Origin: Dictyocoela muelleri
Lineage: Eukaryota; Microsporidia
Direction: 5' to 3'
Length of the DNA: 11,544 nucleotides
Assembly (NCBI GenBank): GCA_016256075.1
Contig: SDVU01000656.1
Span: 1 to 11,544, forward strand
Of this stretch, positions 1 through 8,970 are shown in pieces; positions within the stretch are counted from its first letter, which is position 1, and each line of letters opens with the position of its first letter. Both the position numbers and the translations under genes were made by a program. Below the pieces are notes generated by a model. It saw only the letters and a list, made by a program, of their open reading frames with translations. It did no database searches and was not told where the DNA came from.

Positions 1-304
1 ATCTGTTTAGATTACAGTATGCACCATGTTCATCAGTATGTATTATGCTGTTAACACAAACTTGAGAAACAATTATTGGGACTATAGTACTCTGTGCTTT
101 GTTTGGAATTACACAAGCAAAACATCTCATAATTTTTTCTGAGAACTCAATTATACACAAAGAATCTGTTCTATTTGCAGAAGAATGTTCTCTGTGTGCC
201 TTAATTGTATGATTTAGCATCGTTACATCGATTTGCACAATTATCCCAGGGCCGTCCAGTTTATTATTACTAAAATCACAATGTGGCATAAGCATTAAAA
301 TTTT
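1..304 (-). pseudogene. Merlin/IS1595-type (ISXO2-like) transposase, partial
   Basis: The minus strand reads open from about 304 to the window edge, about 101 codons, and gives the central catalytic part of an ISXO2-like DDE transposase. Such enzymes cut and paste Merlin/IS1595 elements in the nucleus. Visible landmarks, in order, are PHCDFSNNKLDGPG, then VQIDVTMLNH with the first catalytic Asp at 227-229, then AHREHSSANRTDSLCIIEF, VIPNK, and IIHTDEH with the second Asp at 32-34, 65 codons later. The third acidic residue lies beyond the window. An in-frame stop sits just upstream at about 305-307. The zinc-ribbon N-terminus expected in the family is absent, so the copy is 5'-truncated where it abuts the retroelement fossil, although an ATG at about 293-295 could start a short product. 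Family call is confident; activity is unlikely. Confidence 0.82.
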
Positions 305-350
305 TTAATAATTTTTTCGATGGTTTTATTTCCCAGGGGCAACCCTCTTT

Positions 351-2011
351 TTATTGAATAGAGAGGTGTTTGGTTCCGTATCTAATATCAACCTTTATAA
401 TTTTCCGGATGTCTATTGAAAATTCGCTAAAAAAACGATTCGACTCTGATTGAAATATATTTTTTATGCTTTGAACAACATTCGTTGTAGCAACGCCATA
501 CAAAAATATCTTTTTTCCATAAATACTTAGCAAGTGTTATTTTTTTTGAACAAGAACTGAGGTCTACCTCTTTTGCAAAATGGAATTATTCATGAGATAG
601 CTAACAAGTTCTCTTGAATTACATCTTGCTAAGAAATCTTCTAATTCATCTGCCTCAGTTATTGACATGGGCTCTTTTTACAAATTTCTTATGTAATTTT
701 AAAAAAAAAATATAAGAGGGGGGGAATTTGGGTGTTGAGTCCAGAAAAGAAAATTCCGGGATGATCCCAAATTTCTCTTTTAGTCGAGATTTTATGTCAT
801 TAAACACATTAAACTCTGTATAAACATATCCATCAGTTGTTGTAATTTTTCCGTTTGCAAGTTCTACGTTTCGGTTATTTGTTTTCACCACGTTTAAATG
901 TAGCTTGGCAGCTAAATCGCCAGAAACGTAATTATAAATCGAGACCGTATCGAGCAGTGCATTATAACTTTTGTTGTCGAGATTTAGAGAAGAGGTGGTG
1001 ATTTTTTTCGGTTTTGGTATCAGTTCTTGCAGAGATAAACCCTTTTCGTTAGCATTATGTTTGTTGCTTTTTGGTTTGTTTTTATTTTTTCGACATTCAT
1101 CATCATTGTGTGTGTCTTATTTATGGTAACTGCAGTATTTCTTTTCAGAACATCTCTCTTAAAAACCGTTTTACAACCGTTAAACTTATCTGCCTGTTCA
1201 AATTCATATTTATCATATGTGATCATTTCCTTCCGAATGTTTTCAATTAGCATTTGTTCAGTTGATATAATGGATTATTTTATTGATTTATAGTTTTTCT
1301 TGAAAAATTTTGATAATTCCAGTTTAACTCTTTTGTCGAATTCGTTCATGGAACTCTCCTAAATTTCTGGTTTATAAGGGTATCATTCCGCATAATGCAA
1401 ATGCCAAGTTTCCTGCAGGTTATTTCAATCTCCTGTGCATATTTCCTTATTGTATAAAAATTATTTTGATTTATTGTTTGTAATTTCTCATAGTAAATGT
1501 ATGATGAATCCGCATTATACTCCAGCTTCAACAGTGTATTTAAATAGTCATTAGCATCAGTTTTCCTATTTTATATTGTATGTCGATAGCAACGATGTGT
1601 TTCAGGGCTTTAATTTGTGCAATGGCATTCTATTGGCAAACGCGCGCTTCTTCCTTAAATGCCAGGCACCAGTTCAGCACGTCTTAATGCTCTATCGAAC
1701 CAAGGATTTTTATCTTATGGAGTATTTTAAGGCCAGTTATATCCTCTTTGTATTCGAATGTAGCTACATCGAATCTGTCATCAAGTTAAATCAAATATTT
1801 CGTCGATTCCAACTCTCTTCTGATGTTTGCGTATAACTTCTCGTTTTTCTTTCTTGAATTCAAGCTGGCCGGGTCTCCACGTAGGTTCATCTTGAGACCG
1901 AGAAATTAAAGTAAAGAGATTTTGGAAATGATTTTTTATTGAAGTAATTTCTTTGACGTGGCAACATGGTGTAGGAATCTTGTTTGTATTTATAGTTTGG
2001 AAATTGATCAA
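351..2011 (-). mobile_element. Ty3/gypsy-like LTR retroelement fossil (gag and protease parts)
   Basis: On the minus strand several open stretches lie in the order expected for a gag-pro region. Gag-like, basic and helical segments occupy about 1346-2011. A retropepsin-like segment, with a recognisable active-site signature followed by an ELANGK-type strand, lies at about 720-1020. The stretch between about 351 and 660 follows it and is not recognisable alone. Reverse transcriptase, RNase H, integrase and long terminal repeats were not found, so this is a partial copy. It is broken, with roughly five to ten breaks, and looks old. It ends close to the truncated edge of the Merlin/IS1595 transposase on the same strand. 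The protease assignment carries most of the weight; the gag call is by position and composition. Confidence 0.6.
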
Positions 2012-2035
2012 TTTGAATGTTTAGTTGAAAATTGA

Positions 2036-2323
2036 TCAATTTTTGATTTTCCAATCGTTTACGAAATTTCTAGATAAATTTGCATTGCTTCGTTTCCGTT
2101 TTGCCAATATGCCCCTCCTTGAATATTCTTGTAGCTTTACTGGGCCGCTAAAATATAAAATTTGATAGTACACAGAGTTATCATATCTCTCGATAAAAAT
2201 ATACAATTCATTATTTATGGCATTAACATCATAACAAAATTCCTTTTTAATTACATATTTAATAGATGGCGGTTTATTTTTATAAAAGGATGGAGACTTC
2301 TTTCGAAAGATTCCTACCACCAA
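2036..2323 (-). other. Unassigned open frame beside the retroelement fossil
   Basis: About 95 codons are open on the minus strand, and the frame stays open a few codons further out towards 2350. No ATG lies at the start: the first in-range codon is TTG, so a true start is not evident. The product is basic and tyrosine-rich, with segments KKSPSFYKNKPPSIKYVIKK, ELYIFIERYDNSVYYQ and a basic tail RRGILAKRKR. I do not recognise a family. It lies just upstream, in minus orientation, of the gag-like fossil, with about 25 bp between them. It could be the outermost part of that element, the tail of another element, or host-derived. Codon use looks less AT-saturated than the spacer to its right, which argues that it was once coding. 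Confidence 0.35.
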
Positions 2324-2344
2324 GGGTCCTCTATTTGAGCAAAA

Positions 2345-3517
2345 TTTTAAATATTTTTTTTAAAATAAAATCTAAAATTTTCATTATAAAATTTTTATAA
2401 TATTTAATTCGTTGTTTCATTACGGACCTTCTCTCTAGAAAAGGCATAGAAAAAAACGCATTTTGTTATAATAAATATCAAAAAAATTACATACGAGTAT
2501 ATTTTTTATTAAATATAAATATTTTATATATGAATTAGAATATCAACAATTTTAAATTTTCATTTAATTCTTAATTCTGAACAAGTCATCTGTGTAAAAA
2601 ATAATTATTTTATTTCTGCGACTTTATCATCATATTGTAAAAAAACATTATCAAATCAATATTTATAAATTTATTTATATTTCAAGATTTTTTTTGTAAT
2701 TTTGTTTTTTTCTAATATTATAAATTTTCATATATAGCAATTTACTATTTTATAAAATGCTAAATTTACATTGATTTTCCTCTGTTTTATTCATTATTCA
2801 TTTTTAGATGTTTTTTTTGTTTTTTTCATTCTAGCTAATATTTCTGTTTCATGCTCATGATAATTGACGTGAGTCGGTAGAGTGCGGTTGTATCGCAGGT
2901 ACTATTCTATTATAATTTTACAAAACCTGGAACCGTTTCTTCTACTAAAGTAATTATAATTATTTAAAGATTTGCATGAATATTGTTTATTAATGTTGAT
3001 ATTATCATGTGTACTAAAATGTCTATTTTTATCATTGTTTAATTCATCTTATATGTCATTTTCTTTAATTACCACTTCTTATATAGCTTTAAATGATTAA
3101 TTAAATATGATTAATTAATATTTGTTGTTAGACAAATATTAATTTAATAAAAAATATATAAATCATTAAATCTATATGTGGAATATTACCACAATAATAT
3201 ATCTATCTTTTAAAATAAATTTATATTTAAATTAATATTTACTCTTCTCTGTATTCCCTCTTATGCATCGCCAATAATTAACTTTCCTCTTTTTAAATCA
3301 AAATTATAGATGTAATTAAATTAATAATTTTCTTGTTTACATATTTATTTAATTTTACTTTTTTGATTTTTTTCCATTTAAAGATACTTCATTTCCTTAT
3401 AAACACCAAAAATCTATTTAAAATAAATATTATTGTTTATGTTTTTTATTTAACCTTATTATTCAAGATTTGATAATTTTTAAAAAAGACGTTTTTTTTC
3501 CAAAAGCTTTTTTTTTC
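2345..3517. other. AT-rich spacer without recognisable genes
   Basis: I see no coding frame of useful length in either strand. Composition is dominated by A and T runs. Two things stand out. At 3115-3142 an 11-bp inverted repeat, TTAATATTTGT/ACAAATATTAA, flanks a 6-nt loop. At about 2864-2910 a less AT-rich patch, GAGTCGGTAGAG followed by TGCGGTTGTATCGCA, resembles the D and anticodon arms of a tRNA but has no matching T arm. Any long terminal repeat of the neighbouring retroelement fossil would be expected at the left of this stretch, but none could be recognised. Confidence 0.6.
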
Positions 3518-3554
3518 AATGAAAAAAAAACGCATTTGGCGTTTTTTTTTCATT
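3518..3554. repeat. Perfect 16-bp-arm hairpin with A/T-run stem
   Basis: The left arm AATGAAAAAAAAACGC (3518-3533) and right arm GCGTTTTTTTTTCATT (3539-3554) are exact reverse complements around the 5-nt loop ATTTG. Related T runs precede it (GACGTTTTTTTTCC at 3488-3501). It lies about 80 bp before the first pogo-type transposase. It could be a terminal or subterminal hairpin of that element or a transcription-end hairpin. No partner end was found on the far side. Confidence 0.75.
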
Positions 3555-3632
3555 AGGTTCGTTTTCATTTAATATTTCGAAATAATTAGACACACTCCCT
3601 ATTATAAACAAAAAAACACCAATCTTAACTAT

Positions 3633-4891
3633 ATGAGAAAAAAAGAGCTTGCAAAGACTTTAAAGAGTGAAACCAATAAAAACCGAAGAAATTATAACAA
3701 AAAAATATATAATTATGAATTTTAAAGGCCTTCTATGGATTCCAGAAAAATTAACAAATGCCAAAAAACTGTCAAATTTTTAAAACTGGAGATTTATATG
3801 CTATATTATGTAGATAGGTTTTAGAATCAAGACAAAATAATTGTACTATAACCACAGATATATTGATTAACAAAGCAAAAGAATTTTGTGAAAAGATAGA
3901 CGTAAAGGATTTTAAGGATCAAATGAGGTGATTAAAAAAGATATTAACATAAATTAACTTGTTCCAAAGACAAAAATCGGCGAAGCTTTTTAATTAGACA
4001 CTTCTATTTTAAGATTTTTAATAATAAACTATAAAAAAAATCTTTCGGAATATAATAATGGCGACATTTTCAATTGTGACGAAACGGGTTCGATATATAA
4101 GCATTCTGATAGATAGACTTATACATATTCAAAAGTAGACAAGGCCGACGGAAAGTTTTTCAAGGATGGAGTAACAATTTTATTTGCGGTCTGCAAAACA
4201 GGTTATAAATTAACACCTCTTGTAATTGGCAAATTTAAAAAGTCCCATTGTTTTAAAAACATATATTATAATATTTCACCGATATATTTTTATGCAAACA
4301 ACAATAGTTGAATGAGTAGAGAAATTTTTACAATCTGTTAAACTCTATAAAAGATGTAAAAAAGTAACTTAACGTAAAATTTTGTTACTGCAAGATAAGG
4401 GCTATCCATTTAAATTTTATTTAATTAACAAACATGGAGTTGTTCTTTTCCCCAGCCGAAAAAAAAAACTTCTAAAATTCGACCACTCGACTCAAGTATA
4501 ATAAAAGCATTTAAAGATAAATGAAATAAAATTTTGTTTTCTGATATAATGAGAAGGATTGGAAGTAATATGGAGATTAAATGTGATGATCAGTAGAAAA
4601 AATACTATTTTGGATGCAATTTTATAAACAAGAAAGGCTTGGGAGAACATTTCAGAACAAAAAATTATTAATTGTTTTAACAAAGGCATCTCAGAATGTA
4701 AAAGTCATAAATATCTCATTTTTATTGTTGTAAACAGATCAGAACCCGAATTTGCAGATGATAATGAAAATTATCTTATAAGCCATCTAGTCTCACCAAT
4801 AGACGAAAATATAAAACTTGATTATATTATAAATAATGATTTTTCTAAACGATTATTCTCCGGCAAAGAATATATTCTTATCAAAAGATAA
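3633..4891 (+). pseudogene. Pogo/Tigger-type DDE transposase number 1, decayed
   Basis: Plus-strand fragments in several frames follow the pogo/Tigger layout. A possible start is the ATG at 3633 with a basic N-terminus (MRKKELAKTLKS). A CENP-B-type helix-turn-helix segment follows at about 3825-3930 (TTDILINKAKEFCEKIDVKD). The DDE core begins with FNCDETGSIYK, its first catalytic Asp at 4078-4080, then LTPLVIGKFKKSHCFKN. KILLLQDKG holds a second Asp at 4394-4396, and a degenerate FPS...FDHST region follows. The family's C-terminal signature AWENISEQKIINCFNKG lies near 4640-4690. A tail (NRSEPEFADDNENYLI, ending in a stop at 4889-4891) fits the acidic end of such proteins. Total span, about 420 codons, is close to family length. 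I count at least eight stops or frameshifts, so it is dead. No terminal inverted repeats were found. Confidence 0.8.
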
Positions 4892-5067
4892 GTAATCAGA
4901 GAGAAACTTTGAGGATTTTAAATTATTGAACTGGAGAACAATTTTACCTTATAAATATTACAGTGAAAATTTACAATGTTGTGCGAATAAAAGCTGATTT
5001 AGAGAAATAGAAAAAATAGAAAAACAAAAATTACTGTTTTTCTTACTTATTATAAAAATTAAATGTT
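4892..5067. other. Short spacer before the MULE
   Basis: This follows the pogo number 1 tail and holds no recognisable gene. TTTCTTACTTATTATA at about 5039-5054 is echoed by TTTCTTACTTTATTATA at about 5070-5086, a direct repeat spanning the probable left edge of the MULE. The right end of pogo number 1 should lie here or beyond the MULE but could not be found. Confidence 0.35.
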
Positions 5068-5093
5068 CTTTTCTTACTTTATTATAACTGGAT

Positions 5094-5122
5094 CGCAACT
5101 CAGCTTAGTGGGCTGAGTTGCG
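5094..5122. repeat. Left MULE terminal hairpin
   Basis: Arms CGCAACTCAGC (5094-5104) and GCTGAGTTGCG (5112-5122) pair exactly around the loop TTAGTGG. The same structure, inverted, sits at the other end of the MULE (8798-8826), which marks it as part of the terminal inverted repeat and not a chance palindrome. Confidence 0.85.
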
Positions 5123-5743
5123 AATTTTTCAGCTCAAAAATTAGGAACTCCTTATGAAAAATTTTAATCACTAAATAATCGAAAAAATTAAATCACAAAG
5201 AGGAAAAACAATAATGTTATTTGATTGTTATAGCTATAGATTAAGACGTAGCTACTCCATCGAAGATGTGTGGAAGTGTCGGATAGATAAATATCCCTGT
5301 ATGTTAAAAACACATAAGGATGGAAATATTATTAAAAAAAACATAACAATACTCAAATCATACGCTAAACGAAGCACTTTACACGTCCAATAGTTTAAAG
5401 AAAGATCAATAAATACTACTGAAATCTCCTGAAAAATAATTAATACATGCATTAAAAAATTTTCGTATGATTCAATAAATTTTCTGCCTAGTTATATTAA
5501 TTTACAGAAAAAAATTTCAAGAAAAAGAAATAGAAACTATATAAATTTAAATCCCCAAACGATATCCCCGAATCGATAGAATTTACAGATAAAAGATATT
5601 TATTTTATCTATTCGACTTAGGCATTAATTGTCCTGATAAGGTAATTATTTTTAGCACCGAAACAAATATTCTTCAACTGAGCTCATGCCAAGTTTGGAT
5701 TGCTGACAGAACTTTCATATCATGTCTTTCAAATTTGTCTTCT

Positions 5744-6057
5744 CTAACGGGTTATATACCCCCTTTAGATTTCAAAATCTGTAAGAGCACAGAGTATGTT
5801 TCAAATTTCAAATAAGCGTAAAATCACGAGATAAACACATATATAATTAATATTTAAAATAAAAAAGATATATGGAGAGTTAATAAATCTAGCGGTCACC
5901 GCCAAATTTAGTAACTCGCCATAAATATTTTTGATTTTAAATATTAATTATATATATTTGTTTATCTTGTGATTTTACACTTATTTAAAATAAGAAACAT
6001 ATCTTTTCTCTTACGAATTTAGATTTAGAAATCTGGAGGGTGTCTCTAACCCGTGAG
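5744..6057. mobile_element. Foldback (MITE-like) element, about 314 bp
   Basis: Almost the whole segment is one inverted repeat. The outer ends CTAACGGGTT (left) and CTCACGGGTT (right, other strand) are followed by matching blocks ending in AGATTTC, then AATAAGCGTAAAATCACGAG against AATAAGTGTAAAATCACAAG, then a long ATATAATTAATATTTAAAAT match. The arms meet at GCGGTCACCGC (5892-5902), centred on 5897, so the loop is only about 3 nt. Arms are about 155 bp, with scattered mismatches and small length differences. It carries no gene and lies inside the MULE transposase frame. No clear target duplication was found: TTCT precedes and ATAA follows. It could be a non-autonomous DNA transposon or a MULE-type foldback. 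Confidence 0.8.
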
Positions 6058-6089
6058 ATAACCATAATTTTTACCAATTTTATACTATA

Positions 6090-6112
6090 CAGTACGACCC
6101 CGTTTGAGGGCA
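6090..6112. repeat. Left terminal inverted repeat of pogo number 2
   Basis: Twenty-three bases starting CAG, preceded by TA, paired with 7891-7913 with two mismatches (positions 4 and 7). The conserved core is CCCCGTTTGAGGGCA. Confidence 0.9.
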
Positions 6113-6163
6113 AACCCCGCTATTGGGGCACCCGCCTCAATCATAAACCCCATATTGGGGCAC
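6112..6163. repeat. Two subterminal CCCC/GGGG palindromic repeats
   Basis: AAACCCCGCTATTGGGGCA (6112-6130) and AAACCCCATATTGGGGCAC (6145-6163) are direct repeats spaced 33 bp apart. Each contains an ACCCC...GGGGCA inverted half-site pair. They lie just inside the left terminal repeat of pogo number 2. G/C blocks also occur near the right end (CTCGCCCC at 7845-7852, and ACCCCC just after it) but without the same unit. Their position suggests transposase-binding sites; that is inference. Confidence 0.7.
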
Positions 6164-6272
6164 ACATTTACTAATTTATGAATTCCTATAGTTAAAAATA
6201 GAAGATAATGTCAAATATCAAATACAAAAAACACCCTTTTGTGGGGCGTTTAATTTTTAAAATTTTATACCC

Positions 6273-7675
6273 ATGAAAAAATTCGCCTTTGAAAAAATCA
6301 ATGAGTTTAAAAATGATTATAAAAATTTAAAAATGTCTGAAAGAAAGTTATCAGCCAAATATAATATCTCAAAGGGGAGTCTTTCGCGGCTAAAAAAACA
6401 TTGATAGTCAGTTCAATAATTCAAATATTAATGAAGCAAAACAAGGATTATGCATCACTTGATGATGATATATTCGAAATGTTTTCACGTCTTAGGTCTT
6501 ATAATGTGACTTTAAACGGTACTAATATAAAAATGATAGGCTTAAAATTGTCACAAAAATGAATATTTCTGATTTCAAGACCTCTAATGGTTGGCTTGAT
6601 AGTTTCAAAACAAGACATGATTCTAAATTCAAAAACATTTGTGGTGAATCAAAATCAGCTGACACATTTAATTATTAAGTTAAAATCAATACTCATGTCA
6701 AAAACTGCATTTTTTAGTGAATAAAATATTTTTAATTGTGATGAAACTGCTTTATACTACAAAAAACTACCTAGGAAAAGTTTTTTATACCAGAAGATAA
6801 CTGTAAGGGAATAAAAATGAAAAAAATAATTACAGTAATGCTTACTTGCAGCTTAAAAGGTGAAGAACTGGCTCCACTTGTTCACACGAAAATTTAAGAA
6901 TCCAAGAACATTGAAAAATTTTTATTTTTAAGGCGGTTAATATTCAATAAAATCATTCACCAAAGGCCTGGATGACATCAAATATTTTTAAAAATTATCT
7001 ATATGATTTAAATGAAAATATGTCTCAAAATAAAAGGAAAATACTTTTAATTCTCAATAATACACCATCTCAACCAGATATATAGTTAATAAATGTCGAA
7101 TTGTTATTTCTTCCTAAAAACAATGCTTCTATAGTGCAACCTTTGGACATGGGAATAATAAAATCCTTTAAAAATTTTTACTACAATGCAATGATTGATT
7201 CAATTTGTTTTTGCAATAAAAATGAGAATTGAGACTTATTTAAATTAATTAGCCTGAAAGAAGCTATGATCTTTATTTATATAGCTTGTGATAATGTATT
7301 TTCAATAACAATTGAAAATTGCCTTAAAAAAGGTTTCAGTGATGGTTTGAAACAATTCAATGATTAAATTATATCAAATAACATTGATAAGATTATTATA
7401 AAAAGATAGACGAGGTTTTTAATGAAGTTGAAGAAGTTATAAGTGAATATAATGATTAAGAATTTGAAAATTTAAATGCTAATGAAACCCATGAAGATAT
7501 TATAAAATCCATAAAATCTGTGCTATTCCATTTTGATAAATTTTATAAAGAAGCTGCTTCAATTTCTTCTTTTAAATTAAAAGAGTTGGTTTTATTGAAA
7601 ATTGATATCATTAGTGAGTGGAAAAATAAATTTAAATATGGCAAAAAAATCAGTGACTATTTTTCAATTGAATAA
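6273..7675 (+). pseudogene. Pogo/Tigger-type DDE transposase number 2, decayed
   Basis: ATG at 6273 is chosen because it opens a psq-like N-terminal helix-turn-helix (MKKFAFEKINEFKNDYKNLK, then ERKLSAKYNISKGSLSRLKK). A CENP-B-type segment follows at about 6556-6660 (NISDFKTSNGWLDSFKTRHD). The DDE core gives FNCDETALYYKKLPRKSF with the first Asp at 6740-6742, AWMTSNIFKNYL, KILLILNNTPSQP and LFLPKNNASIVQPLDMGIIK with the last Asp at 7146-7148. The second catalytic Asp, normally in an LLLDN motif, is Asn here (7056-7058). The C-terminus (ISEWKNKFKYGKKISDYFSI) ends at 7673-7675. Span is about 467 codons, full family length, but about ten or more stops and frameshifts break it. Asn at a catalytic site shows that activity was lost independently of those breaks. 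Confidence 0.85.
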
Positions 7676-7890
7676 AATTTTAATGGATATTTTATTTTTA
7701 TTAATTTTTAATTTTCTACATTATAAAAAATATTTAAAACTTATATTTTAAAATAAGTATAATAACCAGATTTTTGTCTAAATTCATTAACAAATAAAAT
7801 AAACTATAAAATATGATACTTAAATTTTAAATATTACATAAATCTCGCCCCAAAGCGAACCCCCTTTTATGGTGCACTTTTCAATGAAAC

Positions 7891-7913
7891 TGCCCTCAAA
7901 CGGGGTTGTGCTG
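7891..7913. repeat. Right terminal inverted repeat of pogo number 2
   Basis: Complement of the left repeat at 21 of 23 positions, ending ...GGGGTTGTGCTG and followed by TA at 7914-7915. Confidence 0.9.
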
Positions 7914-8797
7914 TACTTAGACTTTATAATAGAGAAACATTTCTTTTCTCCTATTTTTTAATGAAGACAAAATCTCAGAAAGCGTATGAAATCGAGTTTA
8001 ATTTTTTATTATAGAAATGTTTGAATCACTCGAAAAACATAATAATTGGTTTTGAACAGGTGGTGTATTTAGCTTTTTTTGAATTTATTTTTAGACAGCA
8101 ATAAATGTGTGTTTTTTCCATCTTTGCCAAAACATATATAAAAACATTCTGAGAAATTCTCTATCAAAAAAAAATATAAATCCGACCCAGATTTCAGGCC
8201 CACATCCAAAATGATATGACATTTTCTTTTATACTAATTGATTCAAAAAGCGAATATTTAATTTAATAAAAAAATATTATAAACAATGAATACTATAATG
8301 AAATTTTAAAGATATGGCAATGGTTTAAGCATAATTATTTATATAATGAATAATCAATAAAGTCCGTTTTTGACATTTATTTTTTGTATTCTTATCAAAG
8401 AATTCATGAATGCACTCTATTGACTACGAATGTTATTGAAGGATGGCACAGATCTTTGAATTTTAATGTTCGAATATACAAACCAAATATTAAAATTTTA
8501 GTAGAAAGAATTAAAAAAAGAAAAATTGAAAATATAATACAAATCGACTAAAATACTGTATGAAGTTATAAAAATGGGACTTCTAATAATTTTGTTTAGG
8601 TGAAAGATTTTTAAACACAATAAGAAATTCTAAAAATAGCACATGTATTGCTTTTTTAAAATACATGGCAAGTATTTTTGAAGCAAAGACTGTTTAATTG
8701 AAAATCTGGTAAAAATTTCTTTATTTATTATTTATCTGATTTTTTCTTTATTATTTTTTCCAAAATATAGGTTTTTAAAAATTTGGGCGTAAGAATT

Positions 8798-8833
8798 CGC
8801 AACTCAGCCCACTGGGCTGAGTTGAGACTCAAC
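8798..8833. repeat. Right MULE terminal hairpins
   Basis: CAACTCAGCCC (8800-8810) and GGGCTGAGTTG (8814-8824) pair exactly around ACT. Extending outward, CG on the left faces AG on the right, so one pair is lost compared with the left end of the element. Immediately outside, GTTGAG-A-CTCAAC (8821-8833) is a second small palindrome that overlaps the first and shares its GTTGAG. Together they form the right end of the MULE. Confidence 0.8.
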
Positions 8834-8970
8834 GATGTAAGAAAAGGAAAACCCCTAATAAATTGATGAAGAGATGAGAAATTGTCTTAAAAGATAAGAC
8901 ATAACATTTAAGATAATCTAGATATCCGTAAATTATAGTTCACACTAATATTATATATATAATTTATTTT

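Larger units (their letters stand above)
6090..7913 (+). mobile_element. Pogo/Tigger-type transposon number 2, complete with TIRs and TA duplication
   Basis: The element is 1824 bp. Its left end begins CAGTACGACCCCGTTTGAGG. The right end on the other strand begins CAGCACAACCCCGTTTGAGG. The terminal repeats match at 21 of 23 positions. TA lies immediately outside both ends (6088-6089 and 7914-7915), the duplication expected for the Tc1/mariner/pogo superfamily. Inside is a decayed plus-strand pogo transposase. It is inserted in the MULE, about 30 bp to the right of the foldback, so it is younger than the MULE. Element length and gene size fit an intact-length Tigger-like copy; the ends look whole while the gene is broken. 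Confidence 0.9.
5154..8697 (+). pseudogene. MULE transposase with FLYWCH finger, interrupted and decayed
   Basis: A start at ATG 5154 is chosen because the frame runs, past an early stop at 5172, into IIEKIKSQRGKTIMLFDCYS, the usual start of FLYWCH-bearing MULE proteins. The zinc finger follows at about 5199-5330, with WKC, a second Cys six residues on, and a His (MLKTH). Next comes a basic linker (LPSYINLQKKISRKRNRN). After a frame change, KVIIFSTETNILQL and WIADRTF carry the first catalytic Asp (5705-5707). The frame then meets the foldback. The rest resumes after the pogo element, from 7914. At 8048-8050 the second Asp of the family's DFE motif is Gly (IIGFEQ). TTNVIEGWHRSLNF, the conserved C-terminal block, lies near 8424-8465. 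Many stops and frameshifts are present. The enzyme would have acted on the hairpin-bearing ends. Confidence 0.8.
5068..8846 (+). mobile_element. MULE DNA transposon split by two nested insertions
   Basis: The two ends are inverted copies. Read inward, the left has AACTCAGCTTAGTGGGCTGA then GTTGCGAAT. The right, read from the other strand, has AACTCAGCCCAGTGGGCTGA then GTTGCGAAT. Further out both carry CTTTTCTTAC (5068-5077, and its complement GTAAGAAAAG at 8837-8846), so the element probably reaches at least there. Between them lies a plus-strand MULE transposase. Two later insertions, a foldback (5744-6057) and a pogo element (6090-7913), interrupt it. Removing them and one TA copy leaves about 1.6 kb. 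A flanking 8-10 bp target duplication, usual for MULEs, could not be found, so the outer boundaries are approximate. Confidence 0.78.

Noticed and set aside
1057-1293. Plus-strand open frame with a hydrophobic, membrane-like N-terminus
   Set aside because: It is antisense to the retroelement fossil and its hydrophobic look comes from T-rich DNA.
1576-1836. Plus-strand open frame of 86 codons
   Set aside because: It lies antisense to gag-like sequence of the retroelement fossil and has no family features.
2324-2700. Long terminal repeat and primer-binding site of the retroelement fossil
   Set aside because: No matching second copy or clear tRNA-complementary stretch could be identified in this AT-rich DNA.
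2864-2935. Functional tRNA gene
   Set aside because: Only a D-arm and anticodon-arm likeness is present; the D stem does not pair and there is no T arm or acceptor stem.
2448-3554. A 1.1-kb element bounded by GAAAAAAACGC motifs
   Set aside because: The shared words are low-complexity A runs and there is no target duplication or internal gene.
4492-4689. Minus-strand 65-codon frame
   Set aside because: It is antisense to the C-terminal signature of pogo transposase number 1.
5252-5452. Minus-strand 66-codon frame
   Set aside because: It is antisense to the FLYWCH part of the MULE transposase.
5054-8860. Target-site duplication around the MULE
   Set aside because: Flanking sequences share only AT-rich words; no 8-10 bp direct repeat could be confirmed.
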